Origin: JAGMES01 sp023128035
GTDB lineage: Bacteria > Bacillota > Halanaerobiia > DY22613
Assembly: GCA_030627905.1 (NCBI GenBank)
Contig: DAOVRZ010000073.1
Location: forward strand, 1 to 29,511
Direction: 5' to 3'
Length of the DNA stretch: 29,511 bases
Under the pieces are notes generated by a model, which did not search any database, was not told where the DNA came from, and saw nothing but the letters and a program-made list of their open reading frames with translations. A program made the translations under genes and the position numbers. Shown here one piece after another: positions 16,498 to 24,269 of the stretch. Each line of letters opens with the position of its first letter. Within the stretch, counting starts at the first letter, position 1.

Positions 16498-16560
16498 GAT
16501 GTAATAACGCAGTTATTACATCGACTTTAAGATCCCGAAAAGATTTTGAGTTTATCTTTT
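16498..16560 (+). promoter_or_regulatory. two further hairpins beside the palindrome
   Basis: GATGTAATAAC at 16498-16508 pairs perfectly with 16512-16522 around a three-base loop, and CTTAA/TTAAG extends the stem with a bulge. A second stem, AAAAGAT/ATCTTTT (16538-16560), follows. Neither has a clear U-tract. They may be part of the same leader RNA or element. Confidence 0.5.
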
Positions 16561-16767
16561 CTGAGAACCCTTAATATGTTTCGATAAAAAGATGCATTTT
16601 CCTTTTAATTACTAGGATAATTTTACGAATTATTTTGAATTTTTTATTAATGAGGATTACAAAGAGGAATCAAGGGAGTAATGTAGAATTCTTATCTTGG
16701 AATAAGAAAATTTAACTAAATGCAAGATAGTAAGATGAGCTATCTCGTATTTAAGGGAGGATGTAAA

Positions 16768-17919
16768 ATGAATAAGTTTGGGTTAGCCAAAAAAGTTGAT
16801 ATTATCAAACCGTCAGCTTCCTTACAAGTTGCGCAGCGAGCATTAGAATTAAAGCGTCAAGGAAAAGATATCGTAAGCTTGAGCTTAGGTGAACCAGATT
16901 TCGATGTTCCAAATCCAGTTCGTGAAGGGCTCTTAAATGCCATAGAAAACAGTAAGACCCATTATACTGAAAGTCAGGGAGTTTTAGATGTAAGAAAAGA
17001 ATTAGCCGCTAAGATTGGTTTTGGTGTAGAGGCTGACCAAATTATGTTTACCTCTGGATGTAAGTTTGGAATTTATCTAGTTCTTGAAGCTATTTTAGAT
17101 CCAGAAGATGAGGTTATCTTAATTGAACCAGCATGGGTAAGCTATGAGCATATGATTACCATGTGTCAAGGTAAAACAGTTTCTATAAAAACTAAAAAAG
17201 AGAATGGTTTTATCCCTTCAATTGAAGATATTAAAAAAGCTATTACGAGTAAAACTAAAGCTTTTATTATCAATAATCCAAATAACCCAAGTGGTCTTTT
17301 GATGCCAAAAGATATATTAGATCAAATAGTTGAAATCGCTAAAGAAAATGAAATGTTTATCATTGCAGATGAAATTTATAGTGATATCGTATATAAACCA
17401 GAAGATTTTTATTCTATGCTAAATTATGATTATGAAAGAATTATTATCGCTTCAGGTTTTTCGAAAAACTTTGCTATGACAGGTTTAAGATTGGGTTATA
17501 TCGTTGCTAAAAAGGAGATCACTAAGGCTATCAACAAACTTCATCAACATTTAGGAACTTGTGCTCCAAGTATAGCTCAATATAGTTTATTAGGTAATAT
17601 CAACAAAGCCTATGAAAATGATGTTCCAAATATGTTAAAGACCTATGAAAGAAGAAAAAATCTATTAGTAGAAGGTTTAAAAGACTCATTATTCCCTTAT
17701 ATCATCCCTCAAGCAACCTTCTATATGCTTCTAGATATCTCTAAATTGAACATGAAATCTGTAGAAGCTTCTACATACATTTTAGAAGAATGTGGTATAG
17801 CTACTGTTCCAGGAGCAGCATTCGGCGAAAGTATTGATGATTTCGTTAGAATCAGTTTTGCGACTAGTGATGAGTTATTGATTGAAGCAATGAATCGTTT
17901 GAAGAAAGTTACAGTTTAA
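16768..17919 (+). CDS. PLP-dependent class I/II aminotransferase
   Basis: A 383-aa fold-type I aminotransferase. The cofactor lysine is Lys233 in SGFSKNFAMTGLRLGY; NNPNNPSG (169-176) and DEIYSDIVY (201-209) are the usual PLP-ring and phosphate contacts, and FVRISFA near the C-terminus holds the substrate-carboxylate arginine. The start at 16768 is set by AAGGGAGG seven bases upstream and gives the normal family N-terminus; an earlier in-frame ATG at 16720 would read through this binding site. The substrate is not readable from sequence; aspartate/2-oxoglutarate-type activity would link it to oxaloacetate and the adjacent decarboxylase operon, but that is inference from position. It ends at a strong terminator. 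Confidence 0.92.
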   Translation: MNKFGLAKKVDIIKPSASLQVAQRALELKRQGKDIVSLSLGEPDFDVPNPVREGLLNAIENSKTHYTESQGVLDVRKELAAKIGFGVEADQIMFTSGCKFGIYLVLEAILDPEDEVILIEPAWVSYEHMITMCQGKTVSIKTKKENGFIPSIEDIKKAITSKTKAFIINNPNNPSGLLMPKDILDQIVEIAKENEMFIIADEIYSDIVYKPEDFYSMLNYDYERIIIASGFSKNFAMTGLRLGYIVAKKEITKAINKLHQHLGTCAPSIAQYSLLGNINKAYENDVPNMLKTYERRKNLLVEGLKDSLFPYIIPQATFYMLLDISKLNMKSVEASTYILEECGIATVPGAAFGESIDDFVRISFATSDELLIEAMNRLKKVTV

Positions 17920-17967
17920 TCATAAAAGCCCTCCATCCTTTTAAAGGTTTGGAGGGCTTTTATGATT
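17918..17967. terminator. bidirectional terminator between convergent genes
   Basis: An 18-bp perfect stem (17918-17935 with 17950-17967, core GCCCTCCA/TGGAGGGC) begins inside the aminotransferase stop codon and ends before the acetyltransferase stop. A/T-rich flanks on both sides let it work in both directions. Confidence 0.9.
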
Positions 17968-17976
17968 ATTTTTCTT

Positions 17977-18429
17977 CTAACTCTTTGCATATAGACAAAA
18001 TACTTTTTCTTCATCATCCATCTTACAAGTATCTTCAAATCCTAATTTACTGTATAGTTTTTCAGCAACTTCATTTTCGGGTTCAAAACTAATGTAAATA
18101 TCTCCACTATGTCCTGTTTCTTTGATTGATTTAAGTAATTCAATCATTCCAGCTTTTCCATAACCTTTTCCTTGATATTGATGGTCGATCATCAATCTAC
18201 AGATCCAGTAACCATCAAATTCGCCACCTTCTATAGAGATGCCATGCATCAAAAAGCCCACCAGCTTCTCTTCATTATAGATAGCGTTTATATTCCACTC
18301 AGGTTCAATTTTAGACTGAGCTATCGAATAAATATTTGAGGCAACAAACTTTTCTTGATCAGGACTAACTTTCAACTTGATCACTGGTCTCCAATTTTCT
18401 GAGTTGATTTCTCTTAAAGTAATATTCAT
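17977..18429 (-). CDS. GNAT acetyltransferase, spermidine/spermine N-acetyltransferase-like
   Basis: A 150-aa single-domain GNAT protein. The acetyl-CoA pyrophosphate loop QGKGYGKAGM follows strand WICRLMIDHQY, and the C-terminal FEPENEVAEKLYSKLGFE is the usual last helix and strand. The N-terminal part (VIKLKVSPDQEKFVASN) resembles the BltD/PaiA polyamine-acetyltransferase group, so a diamine or polyamine substrate is plausible but not shown. I choose the ATG at 18429 because AAAGGAG lies nine bases upstream; the ATG at 18438 abuts that site. It is probably the last gene of the unit with the isoprenoid-fold enzyme (36-base gap). Confidence 0.85.
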   Translation of the reverse strand: MNITLREINSENWRPVIKLKVSPDQEKFVASNIYSIAQSKIEPEWNINAIYNEEKLVGFLMHGISIEGGEFDGYWICRLMIDHQYQGKGYGKAGMIELLKSIKETGHSGDIYISFEPENEVAEKLYSKLGFEDTCKMDDEEKVFCLYAKS

Positions 18430-18465
18430 CTCATACATCTCCTTTATTATTTAAATTTATGTAAC

Positions 18466-19734
18466 TTAACTATAATAATCAAGTTTGTTAACTACTGCTA
18501 AAAAATTGTTATTTAACTTCCTTCTGACTTTCCTCAGATAAGAATAATGGAATACACTATAATTTTCCATTGTTTTTATATAATTCTTACTATACCCTTT
18601 ATTATTTCTGACAATTTGCTCTTGAATGATCAGTGTAAAGGAGCGCATAAGTAGTCCTCTCATCCTTTGTACCTTTAATGAAGGGCATTGCTCTGCTGTA
18701 TCTAGCAAGTCCTCTAAAAAATGAAGAATACGATTCGTAAGATGATCTAGAGGCCATTTATGAATTAATTGAGAAAAAACTGTCATATGTTCATTTTCCA
18801 AATCTTCCATCATATCTTGAAGATCGTCAATCAGTTGCAGAAAAACACCATAGCCAAACATAAATTCTGCTTCATCTTTACTTAACCATCCTTTGACCAA
18901 ATAAGCATCTGCTAAAACCGAAGTTCCTCCTTTTTCAAAACTAATACCCAAAATATCCGTTTCGTAAGGAGATCTCTTTCCTCTATGTTGCAATAGACTT
19001 TTTTCTTGAGCTTGATGTATTGCTAAAAGACTTTCATAGATTTGAGGAAATTCTTTGCGAGGGTATTGATCCTCAATCATCTCAATAAGTTTAAAAATCT
19101 TTTCTTCAAAAGGATTCTTTAGCTGAACATCCTCTCCATAGAGATGTTTTTTTAACCTAATATTGAACTCTTTTTTCTTTTCTACAGAAAATTTTGGATT
19201 ATCCAGATAATTATCTGTATAAGGATAAATCATGCTATATGCAAAAATGGAGGATGTCAGTTCAATCTTTTGGTCGAAAAAAGCTTGGATCCCAAACATA
19301 ACCCATGCATTTCTTAAAGCCTGAAATATATCAGCCATCTTAATTGTTGGGTCAAAGTTCTGCGCTTTTATAATAAATTCTTTTGTTAAATCAAAAACTT
19401 GATCAGACAAAAACGAATCTAATTCATATTCTGTTAAATCTAAAATATCTTGTATTAAAAATTGTATACCCTTATATGTTCCACCCAGCCATACTTCACG
19501 TTTTTCTTCAGTATCGGGAATCTGCTTGAATTCAGAAGTGATATTTTTTAGGAATTTATTCATTACCTTCTTTTTAGCAATTTTTTCTTGATATGTATAT
19601 CTAATTTCCATCTGATGATCATTTGTCTCTGTTTTCCACCAGATCAATAAATTTTTTAATTTCAAATCATTAACCAACTGTTCTATCGTAAAATTATTAT
19701 ACTTTTTTTCTGTTAAAATAGCTACTTTCCCCAT
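18466..19734 (-). CDS. class 1 isoprenoid-synthase-fold enzyme
   Basis: A 422-aa, mostly helical protein. Two acidic motifs in the right order mark the class 1 prenyltransferase/terpene-synthase fold: DNYLD (174-178) and DDLQD (303-307, preceded by FLQLI), which bind Mg-diphosphate. The first is DxxxD rather than the DDxxD of ordinary chain-elongating polyprenyl synthases, and the ~160-residue N-terminal extension is also unlike them. It is therefore more likely a divergent terpene/prenyl enzyme than a housekeeping synthase. Its ATG overlaps the last base of the MscS stop codon (TAATG), so the two are translationally coupled. A product cannot be predicted. Confidence 0.82.
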   Translation of the reverse strand: MGKVAILTEKKYNNFTIEQLVNDLKLKNLLIWWKTETNDHQMEIRYTYQEKIAKKKVMNKFLKNITSEFKQIPDTEEKREVWLGGTYKGIQFLIQDILDLTEYELDSFLSDQVFDLTKEFIIKAQNFDPTIKMADIFQALRNAWVMFGIQAFFDQKIELTSSIFAYSMIYPYTDNYLDNPKFSVEKKKEFNIRLKKHLYGEDVQLKNPFEEKIFKLIEMIEDQYPRKEFPQIYESLLAIHQAQEKSLLQHRGKRSPYETDILGISFEKGGTSVLADAYLVKGWLSKDEAEFMFGYGVFLQLIDDLQDMMEDLENEHMTVFSQLIHKWPLDHLTNRILHFLEDLLDTAEQCPSLKVQRMRGLLMRSFTLIIQEQIVRNNKGYSKNYIKTMENYSVFHYSYLRKVRRKLNNNFLAVVNKLDYYS

Positions 19735-20999
19735 TAACTGTTTCTCTGAATTAAATATTTTTCGTCTTGAAAATCTGTTTCAAAACAATTTTGCAAATCA
19801 TGACCAGTTGGACTCTGGAAAACAAGCAAATCAAATTCAGAAACTACAGTAAGGATATGATCAAAAATATCTGCTTGTATTTCTTCATAGTTGGCCCAAA
19901 CACAATCATTTGTAAAAACATAAATTTCAATTGGTAAACCATGTTCTGTAGGTGTAAGTTGTCGAACTAATAATGTCATATCCTTATTAATTTTGGGATG
20001 ATTCACTAAATAAGATTGAAGATAGGCTCTAAATGTGCCGATATTTGTTAATCTTCTACCATTTGCCATTTGAGTAGTATCAACAAGCTTTTTATAATTA
20101 TAATTTTCTATTTCTTCTCTTTTACGATAGATATACTCAGAAATGTATTCTATCCTCTCATAGCGTTCAATCATTTCTTCTGTACAAAATTTGATACTGG
20201 TCATATCAATAAATAACGACCTTTTGATTCGACGACCACCTGATTCTTGCATACCTCTCCAGTTTTTAAATGAATCAGAGACAAAAGCATATGTAGGAAT
20301 GGAAGTAATTGTTTTATCCCAGTTTTGTACCTTGATCGTATTTAGGCTAACATCTATAACATTACCATCAGCCCGATATTTGGGCATTTCAATCCAATCA
20401 CCCAATCGAACCATATCATTACCCGAAAGTTGAACACCTGCCACAAAGCCTAATATCGAATCTCTGAACATAAGTATGATTATAGCCATCAAAGCTCCTA
20501 AACTGCTTAACAAAACCCATGGAGAGCGATTCATCATTGTTGCAATGATCAAGATACTTCCCATAACAAAAAGAGATAGCTGAACCACTTGAATATATCC
20601 TTTTATCGGACGGCTCTTTGAAATTTCATAACCCTGATAAATATCTTTAATCGCATCAAGGATACTCTGTAAAACGAATATTCCAATCACATACATATAA
20701 GATAATCCTATGCGTTGAATTAAACTATGGTATGGGATAAAAAGTCCTGCAGAAATATATATAATCAAAGCAGGAGTTATATGGGAAAACCAGTGAAATA
20801 CTTTTTTCATATAGAATACATCATCCCAATTATTTTTACTCTTCAGAGTCATTTTAGATGCCATTTTTAAAATAATCTTCCTTGAAATTATAAAACTGAT
20901 ATAGCATATTAACAAAATTCCTATAAAATAAATTACACTTTGGGTTATGTCTGAGATTCCTGCTCCTAATCCATTTTGAATAAACATATTTTTTAACAT
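19734..20999 (-). CDS. MscS-family mechanosensitive channel, YbdG-like
   Basis: A 421-aa membrane protein with about five membrane segments between residues 15 and 185. The pore-lining helix region (LLSSLGALMAIIILMFRDSI) is followed by the MscS beta domain (GDWIEMP, GNVIDVSLNTIKVQNWD, IPTYAFVSDSFKNWRGM). The long soluble C-terminus and the GRRIKRSLFID stretch resemble the YbdG group rather than short MscS. Such channels open under hypo-osmotic stress. It is the first gene of a unit with the isoprenoid-fold enzyme and probably the GNAT protein. A GGGAAGGTG precedes the ATG. Confidence 0.9.
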   Translation of the reverse strand: MLKNMFIQNGLGAGISDITQSVIYFIGILLICYISFIISRKIILKMASKMTLKSKNNWDDVFYMKKVFHWFSHITPALIIYISAGLFIPYHSLIQRIGLSYMYVIGIFVLQSILDAIKDIYQGYEISKSRPIKGYIQVVQLSLFVMGSILIIATMMNRSPWVLLSSLGALMAIIILMFRDSILGFVAGVQLSGNDMVRLGDWIEMPKYRADGNVIDVSLNTIKVQNWDKTITSIPTYAFVSDSFKNWRGMQESGGRRIKRSLFIDMTSIKFCTEEMIERYERIEYISEYIYRKREEIENYNYKKLVDTTQMANGRRLTNIGTFRAYLQSYLVNHPKINKDMTLLVRQLTPTEHGLPIEIYVFTNDCVWANYEEIQADIFDHILTVVSEFDLLVFQSPTGHDLQNCFETDFQDEKYLIQRNS

Positions 21000-21257
21000 T
21001 AAATCACCTTCCCTAAATTTAATTATTGTTAATAATTTTCTATAACTATTTTAAAAGTCCTGTTTATAATATTAACATTTGTGATAAATAGAATTTATGA
21101 AAAGTTTACAAAAGAAAAAATGTATTTTTGATTACAATAGGATATATTGTCCAATTACCAATTGTAGCTATCTATATGAAGCAAGTAAATAAATCATAAT
21201 CTTTTATTTTATATTCTTTCTCTAAATAATTAATTATTAAATGGTAAAAATACAAAT

Positions 21258-21686
21258 ATGAAAATTCGATTTATTATTTATGGACTTACCGGGTGGTGTA
21301 CTGAAATATTCTGGACAGGTCTTGGCTCTTTTTTAAAAGGAGATTTAAAACTTCAAGCAAAGACCTATATCTGGATGTTTGCAATCTATGGATTAGCAAT
21401 TTTTCTTGAACCGGTTCATGAAGCAATTCGCAATTGGCCAATTATATTACGAGGAGGTGTCTATACAGTACTAATTTTTCTAACGGAATATATTACTGGT
21501 TGGCTATTGCAAAGAACAATCGGTGTTTGTCCATGGGACTATAGCCATATTCCTTTTTCACTAAATGGTTTTATTAGACTCGATTATGCACCAGCTTGGT
21601 TTATCGCAGGTTTATTGTTTGAACGACTTCATGATGTGTTAAAAGAATCAATGATCTTTTTAGAGGATATCTTTAAGATATTTTGA
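21258..21686 (+). CDS. small membrane protein, CmpB-type (putative ABC transporter permease family)
   Basis: A 142-aa protein with about four membrane segments. The C-terminal motif (GWLLQRTIGVCPWDYSHIPF, then NGFIRLDYAPAWFIAGLLFE) fits the CmpB-like family of putative ABC-transporter permeases as I remember it; the transport role of that family is not established. It stands alone, divergent from the mscS unit, with an AT-rich 258-base gap upstream and no clear Shine-Dalgarno sequence before the ATG. It ends at a bidirectional terminator. Confidence 0.8.
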   Translation: MKIRFIIYGLTGWCTEIFWTGLGSFLKGDLKLQAKTYIWMFAIYGLAIFLEPVHEAIRNWPIILRGGVYTVLIFLTEYITGWLLQRTIGVCPWDYSHIPFSLNGFIRLDYAPAWFIAGLLFERLHDVLKESMIFLEDIFKIF

Positions 21687-21690
21687 AAAA

Positions 21691-21739
21691 TGAATAGTAA
21701 AGATCTCTCCTTTTGTATAGGAGAAATCTTTACTATTCA
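21691..21739. terminator. bidirectional terminator overlapping the end of the next gene
   Basis: TGAATAGTAAAGAT and TCTCC (21691-21710) pair with GGAGA and ATCTTTACTATTCA (21720-21739), one mismatch in the stem, nine-base loop. It separates convergent genes. The last codons and TAG stop (21733-21735) of the minus-strand gene lie inside the right arm. Confidence 0.88.
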
Positions 21740-23544
21740 ATAACTCCAACCCATTCACCCAATTTCAAATATAGTTTTTGATATGTATCTCTTACTTTCC
21801 AGGCTGGATATTCTGCTAATTCTTGATAAAAAGGTGATGCATCTTCGCCTAAATAATTTGCGATCTTTGCTAATAATAAAGTTTTCTCGACTTCTGAATA
21901 GTTTGATTTTAATTGACCCATCGCAGTCGCTAAATCTGTTAATTTATTGTTTTCCAACTCTATTGCTAATCGAAATTGTTTAGCCAATAAATTATAGTTA
22001 TTTTTCAGAATCTCTTCCGCTTTTTCAAGATTATCATTTAAGAAATAGATTTGAACTTGCAAAAGTTGAATAGTTGAATCATCAGTATTCAAATCCAATA
22101 CTTTCTGATAATCTTTTCCTGAATACCAATGGGTGGCAGCGATACTAAAACGCATATCATTACTTAAATAATCTAAAAGTTCCTGATTTATGAACTGACC
22201 TGCAATTTTCAAACTCTCATCTGCCATTGACATCAGTTCAGAGTTTGCGAAATAAACAGCTAGATCATAATAAAATTGACTTTTCTTAAAGTGACTATAT
22301 CCAGAAATTTTTTCAAACTTTTCTGCAGATTGATAAATAGCTTCCCCAATTTTTTCTATCTTTTCAATTTCAAATACTCCTGAAACATACTCTTCCTTGA
22401 TTTTTTGTATAGCAATCTTTCCCAAAACGTAATAACTCCACGAATTATCAGGATATTGAGCGGTTAAATCTCTTCCTTCTTGATAAAGTTGATTAATATC
22501 CAGTTCGTATTGGTTATTCCTTTGATATTTGGAAATCTTTTTGTGTAAAACAAATATCGGTGAACTGTGTTCTATAGAGATAGTTATAACTTTTTCTTTT
22601 AACTCTTTTTCTTCAACAAAATTTATTTCTGACACTAATTTTGCAGCTATATCAATTTTCATCTCAGAACTATAATAATCGGTACCCCAATATCCATTAA
22701 TGATTCTATACCAGGATTCTTCACCAGAACTATATTTTGATATTTTTTCTTTTAAAAATGTTTTGACCTCTTCCTGAGGTAATTTTACGGTATAATAAAT
22801 TACTTCTTTTTTACCAGAAGATCTTTCTGCTATAAAGTGATGTATATTTTCTGCTTTAGGGTGAATCCAATATTGGTCAAGTTTTTCATCAGAAAGATCT
22901 TTTCTATCATATTTCTTTGAAGCTACATCAAAGTTAAACCAGAATTTCTTATCTTCGGGATTCGATAAAAAAGTTGATGATGATGCTTTATTCATAGATG
23001 TAACAATGTGGTTCATACTATTTTTAAAAATTCCTTTAACCATGTTTCTGGTAACCCATTTTATAGTATTCACCCCATAGGAATACTCTGTCAGATTTCC
23101 AGCCCAGGAAAGTTGAAATCCTAAACGGGTGAAGTCATAATAATCCATATTTTTAACATCATAAGCTTTAATTTCTAGAGAAAGATTAGACTTTCTCACT
23201 AAAGGAGTAAAGCCTACTTTATATTCGCTAGGAATAACCACGAAAATAATATCTATTTCGTTTTTATGCAAATAATTTTCTTCAGATAACAGAATGATAT
23301 TATTAAAGCCACTTTTTTTCAAGTCCTTCACAAACTCTTCTTCTATAATCTTTGTCAACATTTTCGATTTAGAGTTCATAACTAATACTCCGACATTGTC
23401 CCAGTACCAACCACTAGGTATATTTTTGTAACCTGAAGAGGCTGAGTTATTTATATTCTGTTTGCTAACACCAAGATTGAACTCTAAATTTACTAATAAA
23501 ATTAGAATCAAAATTATACTAATGATCCAAATTTTCGTCTTCAT
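21733..23544 (-). CDS. membrane-anchored helical-repeat protein of unknown function
   Basis: A 603-aa protein with an N-terminal hydrophobic segment (residues 4-24, IWIISIILILILLVNL) and no lipobox cysteine, so an uncleaved anchor or Sec signal with most of the protein outside the membrane. Residues 40-330 hold a mixed domain I do not recognise. From about 335 to the end, helix pairs such as SWYYVLGKIA-type units and LAKIANYLGEDASPFYQELA look like TPR repeats. Its ATG overlaps the stop of the MscS remnant by four bases (ATGA) with GGTGG upstream, so the two were co-translated. It may have been an accessory protein of that channel. Confidence 0.78.
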   Translation of the reverse strand: MKTKIWIISIILILILLVNLEFNLGVSKQNINNSASSGYKNIPSGWYWDNVGVLVMNSKSKMLTKIIEEEFVKDLKKSGFNNIILLSEENYLHKNEIDIIFVVIPSEYKVGFTPLVRKSNLSLEIKAYDVKNMDYYDFTRLGFQLSWAGNLTEYSYGVNTIKWVTRNMVKGIFKNSMNHIVTSMNKASSSTFLSNPEDKKFWFNFDVASKKYDRKDLSDEKLDQYWIHPKAENIHHFIAERSSGKKEVIYYTVKLPQEEVKTFLKEKISKYSSGEESWYRIINGYWGTDYYSSEMKIDIAAKLVSEINFVEEKELKEKVITISIEHSSPIFVLHKKISKYQRNNQYELDINQLYQEGRDLTAQYPDNSWSYYVLGKIAIQKIKEEYVSGVFEIEKIEKIGEAIYQSAEKFEKISGYSHFKKSQFYYDLAVYFANSELMSMADESLKIAGQFINQELLDYLSNDMRFSIAATHWYSGKDYQKVLDLNTDDSTIQLLQVQIYFLNDNLEKAEEILKNNYNLLAKQFRLAIELENNKLTDLATAMGQLKSNYSEVEKTLLLAKIANYLGEDASPFYQELAEYPAWKVRDTYQKLYLKLGEWVGVIE

Positions 23545-24119
23545 GATACACCACCATCATTTCTTTTGATTTCATCTAATCCTTTACTATAAATCCTATA
23601 TGTCGGATAAGCAAAATCAATGTCTTCTACTTTAGCAAATTCTCGTAAAATATCCTCCCAGATCAATTCTTCACTATTCCGTCGCTTATGAGGTTCACAT
23701 AAATAGCGGATTGTTAATAATATCCCATCCTCTTTTACACTTGTAAAAACATACGGCGTTAAATTTTTCCATGATATAATCATATATTTGTTAGAAGCTT
23801 GACGAATTCGTTTCCGCACTGTTTCACTAAGATGAGCAGTATGATGATTAGCAATAGCTAGAAGAATTTTCTTTGCTTCTTCCCAATCGCTTTCAAAAGT
23901 AACAAGAACAGGGATCTCATTCCAGATATATTCAAATCCAGTAGTAAAATTAGCGATATTGGAATTTAATACTTTACTATTTGGAATATGCATAATCCTA
24001 CCAGTACTTTGATCAGCATCCATCCAATTTCCTATCTCCATAATGGAAAATGCAAAAATTCGAATATCTATAACATCTCCTGGGACATCTCCAATCTGAA
24101 TAATCTTTAACCCACACAC
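23541..24119 (-). pseudogene. C-terminal remnant of a second MscS-type channel
   Basis: The 192 codons encode the soluble beta and alpha-beta domains of an MscS-type channel (VPGDVIDIRIFAFSIMEIGNW, IHIPNSKVLNSNIANFT, WNEIPVLVTFESDWEEAKKILL). All membrane segments and the pore helix are missing. The frame opens abruptly with a GTG at 24119, no ribosome binding site and an in-frame TAA three codons upstream; family similarity starts at once (IIQIGDV). I read it as 5'-truncated. A soluble fragment might still be made, since the downstream gene overlaps it by four bases. It is a different subfamily from the intact channel at 19734-20999. Confidence 0.75.
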
Positions 24120-24150
24120 TCGTTACTTCAGTGATGAGTTAGGGCGGTAA

Positions 24151-24170
24151 TTCTTTACATATGTAAAGAA
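24151..24170. repeat. 20-base perfect palindrome
   Basis: TTCTTTACATATGTAAAGAA is an exact palindrome with no spacer, between the MscS remnant and its possible promoter. Its position suits an operator; it cannot form a stable hairpin without a loop. Confidence 0.5.
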
Positions 24171-24222
24171 TATATTAAACATAAATCTTTGGTATTGCTT
24201 GTATCACTCCTATACATATGTT

Positions 24223-24251
24223 ATAATACGCATAAATACTCTTTTAGCCAA
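24223..24251 (-). promoter_or_regulatory. possible promoter upstream of the MscS remnant
   Basis: On the minus strand TTGGCT (24246-24251) and TATTAT (24223-24228) are 17 bases apart, and an AGGAG (24207-24211) follows without a start codon at the right distance. On the plus strand the same stretch shows TATAAT with TTGTAT 17 bases before it, so the direction is uncertain. Confidence 0.35.
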
Positions 24252-24269
24252 TCCATCTAATCACCTCAC

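Larger units (their letters stand above)
16339..16767. other. divergent intergenic region rich in inverted repeats
   Basis: About 430 bases between oadG (minus) and the aminotransferase (plus). The left third is highly structured (16381-16560, listed separately). The right part is AT-rich; it has a weak promoter-like pair for the plus strand (TTGAAT at 16635, TACAAA at 16658, 17-base spacer) and the aminotransferase ribosome binding site at 16753-16760. I see no convincing minus-strand promoter for the oad operon. Confidence 0.6.

Noticed and set aside
16555..16575. CTGAGA followed by ACCC, recalling the thiamine riboswitch
   Set aside because: The other conserved parts of that riboswitch, such as the CTGATC segment and the closing GGGAA, are absent.
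21097..21192. 31-codon frame beginning MKSLQKKKCIFDYN in the gap before the CmpB-like gene
   Set aside because: It has no ribosome binding site, the surroundings are AT-rich, and there is no recognisable family. Two Cys alone are not enough.
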